Shown here piece after piece: positions 44,583 through 54,258 of a DNA stretch of 54,258 nt; the first letter of the stretch is position 1; each line of letters begins with the position of its first letter. Position numbers and translations under genes: made by a program. Source of the DNA: Clostridia bacterium (GTDB lineage: Bacteria > Bacillota > Clostridia > Oscillospirales > Acutalibacteraceae); the NCBI GenBank assembly GCA_017410195.1, contig JAFQRF010000007.1, positions 1 to 54,258 of the forward strand, written 5' to 3'. Under the pieces are notes generated by a model. It saw only the letters and a list, made by a program, of their open reading frames with translations, was not told where the DNA came from and made no database searches.

Positions 44583-44855
44583 ATGTATCTTCATCTCGGA
44601 ATGGATAAGGTTATTACCTTTGATGAAATAATCGGCATTTTTGACCTTGATACAACTACCGTTTCCAAGCGCACAAGAGATTATCTTGCCAAGGCGGAGA
44701 AAGCGGGGATAGTTGAAAATGTCTGCTACGATATCCCAAAGTCATTTATAGTCTGCAGAGATAAAAACGGCAACGAAAAGGTTTATATTTCGCAGATTTC
44801 GTCCTCAACTCTTCTCAAGAGAACGGGATATGTTGATTCACTTAATAATGTATGA
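44583..44855 (+). CDS. remB: RemB/DUF370 regulator
   Basis: A 90-residue protein of the family with B. subtilis RemB, near recF in its usual place. It opens MYLHLGMDKVITFDEIIGIFD. The RemA/RemB family is linked to biofilm-matrix control. It is followed by a strong hairpin. Confidence 0.88.
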   Translation: MYLHLGMDKVITFDEIIGIFDLDTTTVSKRTRDYLAKAEKAGIVENVCYDIPKSFIVCRDKNGNEKVYISQISSSTLLKRTGYVDSLNNV

Positions 44856-44856
44856 A

Positions 44857-44883
44857 AAGGGGCTGTAAAAAAAACAGCCCCTT
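44857..44883 (+). terminator. Terminator of dnaN-recF-remB operon
   Basis: Arms AAGGGGCTGT (44857-44866) and ACAGCCCCTT (44874-44883) around an A-run, with moderate T afterwards. The A-rich loop is odd for a terminator, but the place fits. Confidence 0.7.
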
Positions 44884-44925
44884 ATTGCTTGCATACACAA
44901 TTTTTACTTTTAAAAAGAATTTTAC

Positions 44926-45086
44926 AAATAAAGGCTCCCTCTGATGAGGGAGCTGGGTCATAGACCCTGAGGGAGAGATTGATTTTGCGAAAATCCATTG
45001 ATATATAAGGTTTTTTGCAATTCTCTCCCTCCGTCTTTTGCTTCGCAAAATCCACCTCCCTCGTCAGAGGGAGGCGTAAATGTTAT
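44926..45086. repeat. Inverted-repeat element (GGCTCCCTCTGATGAGGG type)
   Basis: The ends GGCTCCCTCTGATGAGGGAG and CTCCCTCGTCAGAGGGAGG are near-perfect reverse complements, with the middle GACCCTGAGGGAGAGATTG also partly complementary to CAATTCTCTCCCTCCGTC. It resembles the clostridial CAATCC...TCC repeat family. The gap 44856-45339 contains no gene. Confidence 0.72.
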
Positions 45087-45126
45087 ACGAACCTTTTCTG
45101 TTTATTTATACCTTTACAAAATTTTT

Positions 45127-45147
45127 GGACTGTTTTTTTACAGTCCC
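45127..45147. repeat. Small GGACTGT/ACAGTCC hairpin
   Basis: GGACTG with a T-run and CAGTCC. Similar to the ctgt-A-run-acag hairpins at 106-137, 44857-44883 and 54.05 kb. Confidence 0.5.
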
Positions 45148-45159
45148 TTTTAAATGTAA

Positions 45160-45290
45160 AATTCAAAATACAGAATGCAAAATGCAGGGGAGTTTTGCTC
45201 CGACTTTATAAAGGTATGGCGGCTTGCCCACAAGCCGCCGCAAACTTCGATTTAATTTTAACGGCGGGATGTAGGCATCCCGCCCTACAT
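45160..45290. repeat. REP-like mosaic upstream of lipase terminator
   Basis: A TGCAAAATGCAG module, then GGCGGCTTG/CAAGCCGCC (45218-45239) and GGCGGGATG/CATCCCGCC (45262-45289), the same tandem as at 25.0 kb. Confidence 0.75.
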
Positions 45291-45304
45291 ATGCTTTTTA
45301 TAAA

Positions 45305-45337
45305 AATCAAGGGACGGTGCAGAACCGTCCCTTGATT
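45305..45337 (-). terminator. Terminator of lipase-like gene
   Basis: AATCAAGGGACGGT / ACCGTCCCTTGATT 14-base arms with a short loop, three bases past the stop codon. On the minus strand it is followed by T-rich sequence. Confidence 0.8.
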
Positions 45338-45339
45338 GT

Positions 45340-47241
45340 TTAAAATATGTAATTGAACCAATAGTCAATAACCGTAAATATCATTGCGAGGAATTCTTTG
45401 AGACCGAGGGATTTGAGGAAGCTGTCAAATTCTTCGGTAAGAATGATTTTATTGAGCGGGGTTTTTGCTTCGGCACTGATAATTTCATCGCTCTTCTCAA
45501 CGGGGTCGCCGTTATCGAGCATAAAATACTGCGTTCTGTAGCCGACGGGTGTAACCGTACCCATCGTGTAGCAGATTGTGAGGGTAACCGCCTTTGCGCT
45601 GACCTCGGGAATATCACCCGTCACGGGTATTTCAATGCTCTCGCCGGGTGCAAGCTCAACCGAAGGATCAATTCTGAATTCAATGTCTGCACCGTCGCAG
45701 TAGATTGCCGAAAGCTTAAGAGAATTCTGCCAGCAGCAGTTTGTGACAACGAGTGTATCCGTTTCAGCGAGAATACCCGCCTGACAGCCCTTGAACTGAG
45801 CAAAAACAGAGGATGAGGGATTGGTTGTGTCCCTGAACTGAGGATAATCGGGGTCGCTGTAAACGTTGGTGATTCTGTCGGTGAAAAGAGTTGTCATCAT
45901 AAGGGAGCGTGTGTAGTAATCCCAGTATGTCATTCCGTGGAAAAGACCGTTGACAAAGAAAGTGTTATCGGGCAGATAAGCTGTTGAAGCGTCAATTGTC
46001 ATTGCAGGCGAAATCTTGTATTTGCCGTCACACGGATTTTTCTGAACGTAACCGTCAGCAAATCTCTTGCCGTAGGGAGCGCAGGTTGCGCCCGTTGAAG
46101 CGGCGGTTGTGATTATGCCGTCGGAATCCTCGTTAAGACCCGAAACTATTCTGTTGCCCGTGCCGGCGATAATAGTAATATTCATGCCGTTTTCGATGCA
46201 TTCGGTAAGCTTTTCGCCGACCTTGGGAAGAATCTCATAGTGGAAACGGTCGCTCTTTTCAATCAGAGGAGCGCTTTCTTCATATTTAAGAGCTGTATTC
46301 TTTGCATATTCATATTTATCGGCGGGAATGAAGTCCCATATGCTGCCCCAGTAGCCGATTGTCGGAAAAACAACGGGGAAAAGTTCCTCAAGAATGAGGT
46401 CAATGAAGCCAAGCTGCTGAGCTTTTACAAGCCAGTTGTAATCCTCTTCAGTGCGTGTTCCGTGTTCAATAAAACGAATGAGGCATTCTTCGTCAAAATC
46501 GAAATCATTGACAACCGCATCATATGCAATGCCTGCGCCGCCGATTGCGGGAACGGTAAGAACAGCGTTATCAACATCATTCTTCCAGCCGTAAAGGGTG
46601 AGATATGTTGCGGTTACCTGACCGCCGTGGCTGACTGCAAGAAGATTAACTTTATCCTTGCCCGAATGCTTTTTGACATCCTGAATCAGCTCGTCGAGCA
46701 TACCTGCGCAGACCTCGGAACCCATTCTGAAATCGCAGGTGAAATTGTATATATTTTCATGTCCGATGTATTCCGCAAATTCTGCAGCCATGTCCTGTTC
46801 CTGGCGGTGTTCGCCGTTAGGATGGGTAATCATAAGATTTGCGTTGTTGAGTTCTTCAGCGGTTGAAACGGTGCGTTCAATGGGATAAACGCTTGTACCG
46901 TCAGGGTTGCAGCGGAGTTTTTCAAAAAGACCGTTGATTTCTTCACCGACGGTCTGACCGATATATTCGGCGTTGCCCATCGTGAGTGCGCCGAGACCGA
47001 TGCCGAGGTCAATAATTCTGTCCATAACACGCTCAAGAACATAGTCCCAGTCAAGACCCCATACAACCTTGTCCTCAACGGGGTCATAGAGGGAAGATGA
47101 GCTGTATCCGGGTACGATAATGAGCGGATAATCGGAAATTTCGCTTTCGTCAAGCTCAACGGAAGCCGAAAAAGCAACCGCGCAGGTTGAGAAAACAAGC
47201 AGTAAAGAAATCAGAACAGAAATAATTTTTTTCATAATCAT
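45340..47241 (-). CDS. Secreted alpha/beta-hydrolase (lipase/LCAT-like)
   Basis: A 633-residue protein with a signal peptide (MKKIISVLISLLLVFSTCAVAFSA) and an alpha/beta-hydrolase domain. The oxyanion region is YPLIIVPGYSSSSLYDP; the nucleophile elbow is LLAVSHGGQVTATYL, with Ser in the SHGG variant. This pattern fits the LCAT/PGAP1-like lipase family. The C-terminal 180 residues are an extra domain of unknown role. The ATG is behind AAGG, a second in-frame ATG two codons later being possible. Substrate unknown; exported. Confidence 0.78.
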   Translation of the reverse strand: MIMKKIISVLISLLLVFSTCAVAFSASVELDESEISDYPLIIVPGYSSSSLYDPVEDKVVWGLDWDYVLERVMDRIIDLGIGLGALTMGNAEYIGQTVGEEINGLFEKLRCNPDGTSVYPIERTVSTAEELNNANLMITHPNGEHRQEQDMAAEFAEYIGHENIYNFTCDFRMGSEVCAGMLDELIQDVKKHSGKDKVNLLAVSHGGQVTATYLTLYGWKNDVDNAVLTVPAIGGAGIAYDAVVNDFDFDEECLIRFIEHGTRTEEDYNWLVKAQQLGFIDLILEELFPVVFPTIGYWGSIWDFIPADKYEYAKNTALKYEESAPLIEKSDRFHYEILPKVGEKLTECIENGMNITIIAGTGNRIVSGLNEDSDGIITTAASTGATCAPYGKRFADGYVQKNPCDGKYKISPAMTIDASTAYLPDNTFFVNGLFHGMTYWDYYTRSLMMTTLFTDRITNVYSDPDYPQFRDTTNPSSSVFAQFKGCQAGILAETDTLVVTNCCWQNSLKLSAIYCDGADIEFRIDPSVELAPGESIEIPVTGDIPEVSAKAVTLTICYTMGTVTPVGYRTQYFMLDNGDPVEKSDEIISAEAKTPLNKIILTEEFDSFLKSLGLKEFLAMIFTVIDYWFNYIF

Positions 47242-47266
47242 CAGCCTTTCCTTTATTTATAAACAA

Positions 47267-47295
47267 ATCATAACATATAATATATAAAAATACAA
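47267..47295 (-). promoter_or_regulatory. Promoter of lipase-like gene
   Basis: On the minus strand TTGTAT (47295-47290) and TATGAT (47272-47267) are separated by 17 bases. Confidence 0.6.
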
Positions 47296-47323
47296 TATAT
47301 TAAGAATTTAATATATAAAACAA

Positions 47324-47875
47324 TTACGCATTAATCTTCCTGCAAACTTCCGCAACGGGCAGACCGACTATATTGAAATAATCGCCCTCAATTCTCTCAA
47401 CGAGGGTGCATCCTCTGCCCTGGATTCCATATGAGCCTGCTTTATCCATAGGCTCACCTGTGGCAACATATGCTTCAATCTCTTCATCGGTCAGTTCATA
47501 GAATTTGACCTTGCTCGTGACCGCAAAATTATCAATTTTTTCGCCGCTTGCAATGCATACTCCCGTGATAACCTCGTGTTCAATGCCCGAAAGCATACGG
47601 AGCATTCTGCACGCATCCTCTTTATCGACAGGCTTTCCGAGAATTTTTCCGTCTGTTACAACGATAGTGTCTGCACCGATAACGGTGCAATTTTCAAAGT
47701 CCTTTGCAACGGCAAGGGCTTTTTTCTTTGCCGTCATTTTAGCCGCGTCAACGGGAGAAGTACCGTCGGGAATGCTTTCGTCAACTTCCTTAACGATAAT
47801 TTCAAAATCCAGTCCTGCCGTTGACATCAGCTCTTTGCGTCGGGGTGAAGATGATGCAAGAATTATTTTTTTCAT
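47324..47875 (-). CDS. maf: Maf-family nucleoside triphosphate pyrophosphatase
   Basis: A 183-residue Maf protein: LASSSPRRKELMSTAGLDFEI, ADTIVVTDGKILGKPVDKEDACRMLRMLSG, and EIEAYVATGEPMDKAGSYGIQGRG. The family hydrolyses dTTP/UTP or modified nucleotides and prevents their incorporation. It overlaps the NUDIX gene by four bases and is in one operon with it. Confidence 0.94.
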   Translation of the reverse strand: MKKIILASSSPRRKELMSTAGLDFEIIVKEVDESIPDGTSPVDAAKMTAKKKALAVAKDFENCTVIGADTIVVTDGKILGKPVDKEDACRMLRMLSGIEHEVITGVCIASGEKIDNFAVTSKVKFYELTDEEIEAYVATGEPMDKAGSYGIQGRGCTLVERIEGDYFNIVGLPVAEVCRKINA

Positions 47876-48420
47876 CCGATAATACCTCTGCGCTTCATTT
47901 CGGCAACACGCATGACGAGTGCCTGAGTTTTTCCGTCTTTAATCTCTCCCGAGAGAACCATATCCACCGCTTTTTCAAGGGGAATTCTCTCAACCTCGAG
48001 ATATTCGTCGTCATCAAGATTCATATGGGTTTCGGTCAGATTTTCAGCGGCATAGAGATAGATAATTTCTCCGCAGTAGCCGGGAGTGGGATAAAATTTG
48101 CCGAGTGTGTGGTATTTTGCGGCAATGCAGCCTGTTTCCTCCTCAAGCTCACGTTTGCCGGCTTCAAACGGGTCCTCGCCCTTTTCAAGCTTGCCTGCAG
48201 GAAGTTCAAGAACAACCTCCGAATAGGGATATCTGAACTGGCGGACAAACATCAGCTCATTCTTATCCGTCAGCGCCGCAACGCAGACTCCGCCGTTATG
48301 CTCAACAACTTCGCGCACGCTCAGCTTGCCGTCAGGCATTTCAGCCAAGTCACGTCTGACATTGATTATTTTTCCGTTGTAGATATAATTTTTTTCTGCT
48401 GTTTTTTCAAAAAGTTCCAT
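47872..48420 (-). CDS. NUDIX hydrolase (ADP-ribose pyrophosphatase-like)
   Basis: A 182-residue enzyme with the Nudix box GKLEKGEDPFEAGKRELEEETG, followed by the ADP-ribose-pyrophosphatase-like LGKFYPTPGYCGEIIYLYAA. It hydrolyses nucleoside diphosphate derivatives, probably ADP-ribose. It is first in an operon with maf, with GGAGGAATAATC before its ATG. Confidence 0.9.
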   Translation of the reverse strand: MELFEKTAEKNYIYNGKIINVRRDLAEMPDGKLSVREVVEHNGGVCVAALTDKNELMFVRQFRYPYSEVVLELPAGKLEKGEDPFEAGKRELEEETGCIAAKYHTLGKFYPTPGYCGEIIYLYAAENLTETHMNLDDDEYLEVERIPLEKAVDMVLSGEIKDGKTQALVMRVAEMKRRGIIG

Positions 48421-48481
48421 GATTATTCCTCCGTGGGTATGGTTTTATTTGCAGTGTATTATGAATATATTTAAATGTAAA

Positions 48482-48835
48482 GCCTTTTAAGTGCAAAGTT
48501 TAAAATGCAAAGTGCAAAGTTAAGGGGAGCTTCGCTCCGATGTTTTAATTCGGATTTATTTTTGGAGTTTGTAAATGCCCACCTTCAGCTCTTTTTCACG
48601 CTTTAAATCGATGGATAATGTGTGCGTAGGGAATGCCATGGAATTATAGCAAATTCAAAATTTCAACGCAGGGGAAAACCTCCGTGTCGTCCTGCATGCG
48701 AATGCATTTCATTTGCTGTAAGGTAATTTTTATTAAAATTCATGGCTGTAGGTTTGCGATGATTCTACCGGACAACTCAAAATAATTACATTTAAAAACT
48801 CTGCGTTCTGCGCTCTGAATTCTGCACTTAATTAA
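48482..48835. repeat. Repeat mosaic, inverted relative to the 6 kb mosaic
   Basis: No gene in 48421-48851. 48487-48553 matches the reverse complement of 36609-36675; 48590-48770 carries the CGCTTTAAATCGATG, GGGGAAAACCTCCGTG and AATTTTTATTAAAATTCATG modules, inverse order of those at 6.17-6.35 kb; the end has the TTCTGCGCTCTGAATTCTG module. Confidence 0.78.
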
Positions 48836-48851
48836 CGATTGGAGATAACAT

Positions 48852-49748
48852 ATGGATTATATCACAAAACCCTGCGTAATGACAGCCGAAAACCAAAGAA
48901 AAATGATTTTTTCTTTAAAAAAAGCATATTCCTGCCTCGGAGTACAGCTCATCGGCAGATCATTATGCCAAAGAGGAATTTACGCTCTCAGAATCGGCAG
49001 GAGCGATAACCCTCTGCTGATTGCGGCAGGCTTTCACGGTCAGGAATGGCTGACGAGTCTTCTTGCGCTTCGTTTTGCTGAAATGCTTCTGCGTTCAAAA
49101 GCACACTCAAACCCGATTTTCGGCATTGATGCCGCCTGCATTCGCCGTGAAGTAATAATTATTCCCTGTATCAACCCCGACGGAGTTCAGATTGCGATTA
49201 ACGGCATCGACGGCGCGTGGAAATTTGCTGAAAACGTTGAAAAAATCATGCATTCTTCAACCGAAAAATGGAACGCAAATGCTCACGGGGTTGACATCAA
49301 CCACAATTTTGATGCGGGCTGGAACGAGCTTCGGAGCATGGAGATAGAATCGGGAATTGTTGCTCCGTCACCGAGAAGATACGGCGGCTATATGCCCGAA
49401 AGTGAGCCTGAAACCCTTGCGCTTGTAAATTATACGAAACTCAGAAAACCGCGTACCGCAATTGCGCTTCACAGCCAGGGCGAGGAGATTTTCTGGGAAT
49501 ACGGCGCAAAAAAACCGCCCGAAAGCGAACGGTTTGCACGCATTTTTGCCGCTGCGAGCGGCTATAAGCTTGTTGAAAACGGCGGACTTGCATCCCATGG
49601 CGGCTATAAGGACTGGTTTATTGAATATTTCAACCGTCCCGGCTTCACAGTTGAAATCGGAAAGGGTGAAAATCCGCTTCCGCTTTCGGATTTTAATAAA
49701 ATTATTTATGATACCGTTCCCATGCTGACTCTCGCAGCGGTGATTTAG
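48852..49748 (+). CDS. M14-family zinc carboxypeptidase (gamma-D-glutamyl-DAP peptidase-like)
   Basis: A 298-residue peptidase without a signal peptide. Zinc ligands: H62 and E65 in FHGQEW, H207 in ALHSQGEE; the substrate site is near N150-H151 in DINHNF; catalytic E268 in TVEIGKGENPL. These match the M14 clan, best for MpaA-like peptidases that release meso-diaminopimelate from cell-wall peptides. It probably recycles wall peptide in the cytoplasm. Upstream is repeat sequence; ATG is behind TGGAG. Confidence 0.88.
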   Translation: MDYITKPCVMTAENQRKMIFSLKKAYSCLGVQLIGRSLCQRGIYALRIGRSDNPLLIAAGFHGQEWLTSLLALRFAEMLLRSKAHSNPIFGIDAACIRREVIIIPCINPDGVQIAINGIDGAWKFAENVEKIMHSSTEKWNANAHGVDINHNFDAGWNELRSMEIESGIVAPSPRRYGGYMPESEPETLALVNYTKLRKPRTAIALHSQGEEIFWEYGAKKPPESERFARIFAAASGYKLVENGGLASHGGYKDWFIEYFNRPGFTVEIGKGENPLPLSDFNKIIYDTVPMLTLAAVI

Positions 49749-49787
49749 AAACATTCAGGATTATTTTAAAAAAATCTTAAATAACTC

Positions 49788-49816
49788 TTGACAATTGTGG
49801 TTTACTCTGCTATAAT
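49788..49816 (+). promoter_or_regulatory. Consensus promoter of tRNA-Gly
   Basis: TTGACA (49788-49793) and TATAAT (49811-49816), both full consensus, are separated by 17 bases: very strong. Confidence 0.92.
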
Positions 49817-49829
49817 CTCTCTTGCAGTT

Positions 49830-49905
49830 GCGGATGTAGCTCATCTGGTAGAGCGCCACCTTGCCAAGGTGGAGGTAGCGAGTTCGAGCCTCGTCATCCG
49901 CTCCA
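49830..49905 (+). tRNA. tRNA-Gly (GCC anticodon)
   Basis: A 76-base cloverleaf. The acceptor GCGGATG pairs with CATCCGC; the anticodon loop TTGCCAA contains GCC, reading GGC/GGU; the T-arm has GTTCGAGCC. A discriminator T and encoded CCA (49903-49905) end it. A terminator follows within a few bases. Confidence 0.96.
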
Positions 49906-49910
49906 TAATA

Positions 49911-49939
49911 AAAACCTCGTCTTTAAGGCGAGGTTTTTT
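49911..49939 (+). terminator. Terminator of tRNA-Gly
   Basis: AAAACCTCG / CGAGGTTTT stem (49911-49919, 49929-49937) with the closing T-run. Confidence 0.85.
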
Positions 49940-50028
49940 GTTTGCCGTAAAAGTTGCTGAAAATAATATATTGATTATCAAGCGAATATATGTTAATATG
50001 ATTTTATCAACGAAAGGAGATTATAATT

Positions 50029-50343
50029 ATGATCGGTTTAGGCAAATGGGCTTGCAACGTTAACACAATGTTTTTCTCGGGCGAAGTAAAAATCAATATT
50101 TTCGATAATAACGGCAAATACGGCTTTGACATTGATATTCCCGGAATTCAGGTTCCCGATATCACCGTCAAGAGTGTTGAAGAGGATGACGACACAGTCA
50201 ACGCTGTAGTTGAAACATCTCTCCTTCCCGGAAAGGATATCGAACTTACCGTTACTTTTGATGAGGATGAATTTGACGGATTCCTCAAAATACCCTTCAT
50301 CGGTAAGGTCAAGTTCAAGGACGGACACAGAGTAGAAGAATAA
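50029..50343 (+). CDS. Small acidic protein of unknown function
   Basis: A 104-residue acidic protein, no membrane segments. It has an alternating beta-type pattern: VKINIFDNNGKYGFDIDIPG, then VEEDDDTVNAVVETS. I do not recognise a family. AAAGGAGATTATAATT before the ATG and a bounded terminator show it is a real gene. It is alone between the tRNA and the ybaK gene. Confidence 0.8.
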   Translation: MIGLGKWACNVNTMFFSGEVKINIFDNNGKYGFDIDIPGIQVPDITVKSVEEDDDTVNAVVETSLLPGKDIELTVTFDEDEFDGFLKIPFIGKVKFKDGHRVEE

Positions 50344-50353
50344 AACGAAAAAA

Positions 50354-50376
50354 GCCTCCCTTTCAAAAAGGGAGGC
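50354..50376. terminator. Bidirectional terminator
   Basis: GCCTCCCTTTCAAAAAGGGAGGC hairpin with T-run after and A-run before; it serves the small protein gene and the opposite ybaK gene. Confidence 0.85.
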
Positions 50377-50381
50377 AATTT

Positions 50382-50858
50382 TTATTCCACAAACGTAACA
50401 TCTGTAAATTCTGCGCCGATATATTCCGCAAGTGCGTTCGGCTCGATGCCGAGCATCGTTCCCCTGACACCTGCGCTGACATAGATTTTATCAAAAAGAG
50501 TTGCGGTTTCGTCGATGACGGTTGCAAACTGCTTTTTCATTCCGACGGGTGAGCATCCGCCGCGGATATAGCCCGTTGTTTTCAGCAAATCCTTGACGTG
50601 GAGCATCTCAACCTTCTTTTCGCCGAAGGCTTTTGCCGTTTTTTTGAGGTCAAGCTCTTCACAAGCGGGAATGCAGCATACTCCGAAGCCGTTCTTATCT
50701 CCGCAGAAAACAAGAGTTTTGAATATCTGTGACGGGTCTTTGCCCGTTTTTCTTGCGGTGCTGATGCCCGAAAGGTCGTTTTCGTCAACGGGATATTCCA
50801 TTATTTCAAACGGAATTTTTGCTCCCTCGAGCAGCCGCATTGCATTGGTTTTGGTCAT
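50382..50858 (-). CDS. ybaK: YbaK/EbsC-type Cys-tRNA(Pro)/Ala-tRNA deacylase
   Basis: A 158-residue trans-editing enzyme that clears mischarged tRNA. Its pattern is TNAMRLLEGAKIPFEIMEYP, SQIFKTLVFCGD, CEELDLKKTAKAFG and TTGYIRGGCSPVGMKKQ, all typical of YbaK. ATG 50858 starts within five bases of the lacZ stop, so the two genes are one operon. A longer frame would run into lacZ and is unlikely. Confidence 0.9.
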   Translation of the reverse strand: MTKTNAMRLLEGAKIPFEIMEYPVDENDLSGISTARKTGKDPSQIFKTLVFCGDKNGFGVCCIPACEELDLKKTAKAFGEKKVEMLHVKDLLKTTGYIRGGCSPVGMKKQFATVIDETATLFDKIYVSAGVRGTMLGIEPNALAEYIGAEFTDVTFVE

Positions 50859-50862
50859 ATAA

Positions 50863-53958
<3,096 letters not shown>

Positions 53959-53996
53959 TCATCTTCCTTTCTGTGAAAATGATATATACATTAAAT

Positions 53997-54025
53997 ATAA
54001 TATCATAAAGGGGATAAACGGTCAA
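53997..54025 (-). promoter_or_regulatory. Promoter of lacZ-ybaK
   Basis: On the minus strand, TTGACC (54025-54020) and TATTAT (54002-53997) are separated by 17 bases. Confidence 0.7.
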
Positions 54026-54064
54026 GAAAATTCGGATAATATCTCCCTGCCTGTAAAAAAAACA

Positions 54065-54122
54065 GCCGCTCCTCTTCTAAAAAGGAGGGCGGCAAAAAAA
54101 ATAGCCGCCCTTTTGGGCAGCT
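54065..54122 (-). terminator. Tandem terminators after 5S rRNA
   Basis: The first hairpin AGCCGCCC/GGGCAGCT (54103-54122) is followed on the minus strand by eight T; the second, GCCGCTCCT/AGGAGGGCGGC (54065-54093), is also followed by a T-run. Typical of rRNA operon ends. Confidence 0.85.
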
Positions 54123-54131
54123 AAATTAAAA

Positions 54132-54249
<118 letters not shown>

Positions 54250-54258
54250 TAAAAAACG

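Noticed and set aside
47821-48474. 217-residue plus-strand ORF
   Set aside because: Antisense of the NUDIX and maf genes, both strongly recognisable.

Overview
The window looks like the chromosome of an uncultured gut-type Clostridia (Oscillospiraceae/Ruminococcaceae-like Firmicutes). The evidence is a mid-40s GC impression, strong AGGAGG-type ribosome binding sites, frequent TTG starts, a Noc/ParA/ParB set, RemB, a small-type SRP RNA next to dnaX, and the gene order dnaN-S4-recF-remB. No phage, IS transposase, CRISPR array or AMR island was found. The accessory material is small interspersed repeats that fill almost every long intergenic gap.

Layout. 0.2-0.7 kb: a divergent XRE / ribbon-helix-helix regulator pair; the latter is a 52-codon TTG-start gene. 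0.7-5.8 kb (minus): an OmpR-type response regulator with a very large multi-pass sensor kinase, then a SanA/YdcF-like protein and a membrane-anchored metallophosphoesterase. 5.8-6.7 kb: repeat mosaic. 6.7-7.9 kb (minus): WG-repeat/SH3 surface protein. 8.1-12.5 kb: a sugar-type operon of an SDR epimerase-like protein, a GNAT-Gfo/Idh/MocA fusion and a GPH-type transporter. 12.7-16.0 kb: typA-ribF-udg. 16.2-19.6 kb: a GH4 glycosidase (minus) and an FGGY kinase (plus), then a lipoprotein.

20.4-34.9 kb is the core cell-shape and chromosome-segregation block, all on the plus strand: mreB-mreC-mreD-mrdA-minD, mnmE, a secreted protein, mnmG-rsmG, noc, parA-parB and an acyltransferase-like gene. Two parS-like palindromes are present, one inside mnmG and one directly upstream of parA. 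34.9-37.8 kb holds HlyIII, a phosphodiesterase-like protein and an ATPase.

38.3-44.9 kb is the replication and recombination block: SRP RNA, dnaX-ybaB-recR, an oriC-like region, then dnaN-S4-recF-remB. The oriC-like region has four DnaA-box-like TTTTCCAC motifs, a GC-rich patch and DnaA-trio-like CTA repeats immediately upstream of dnaN, but no dnaA gene is present. 45.3-48.4 kb (minus): secreted lipase-like hydrolase, maf, NUDIX. 48.9-50.3 kb: M14 peptidase, tRNA-Gly(GCC), small protein. 50.4-54.0 kb (minus): ybaK and a GH2 beta-galactosidase. The right edge is a 5S rRNA on the minus strand with tandem terminators, so an rRNA operon probably lies just outside.

The signals most worth follow-up are the oriC-like region lacking dnaA, the parS pair around noc/parA, the shuffled modular repeats in the gaps, a GNAT-oxidoreductase fusion lacking the usual catalytic lysine, and an SRP RNA with an atypical apical loop. 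Everything is read by eye; family names come from recognised motifs, not database searches.
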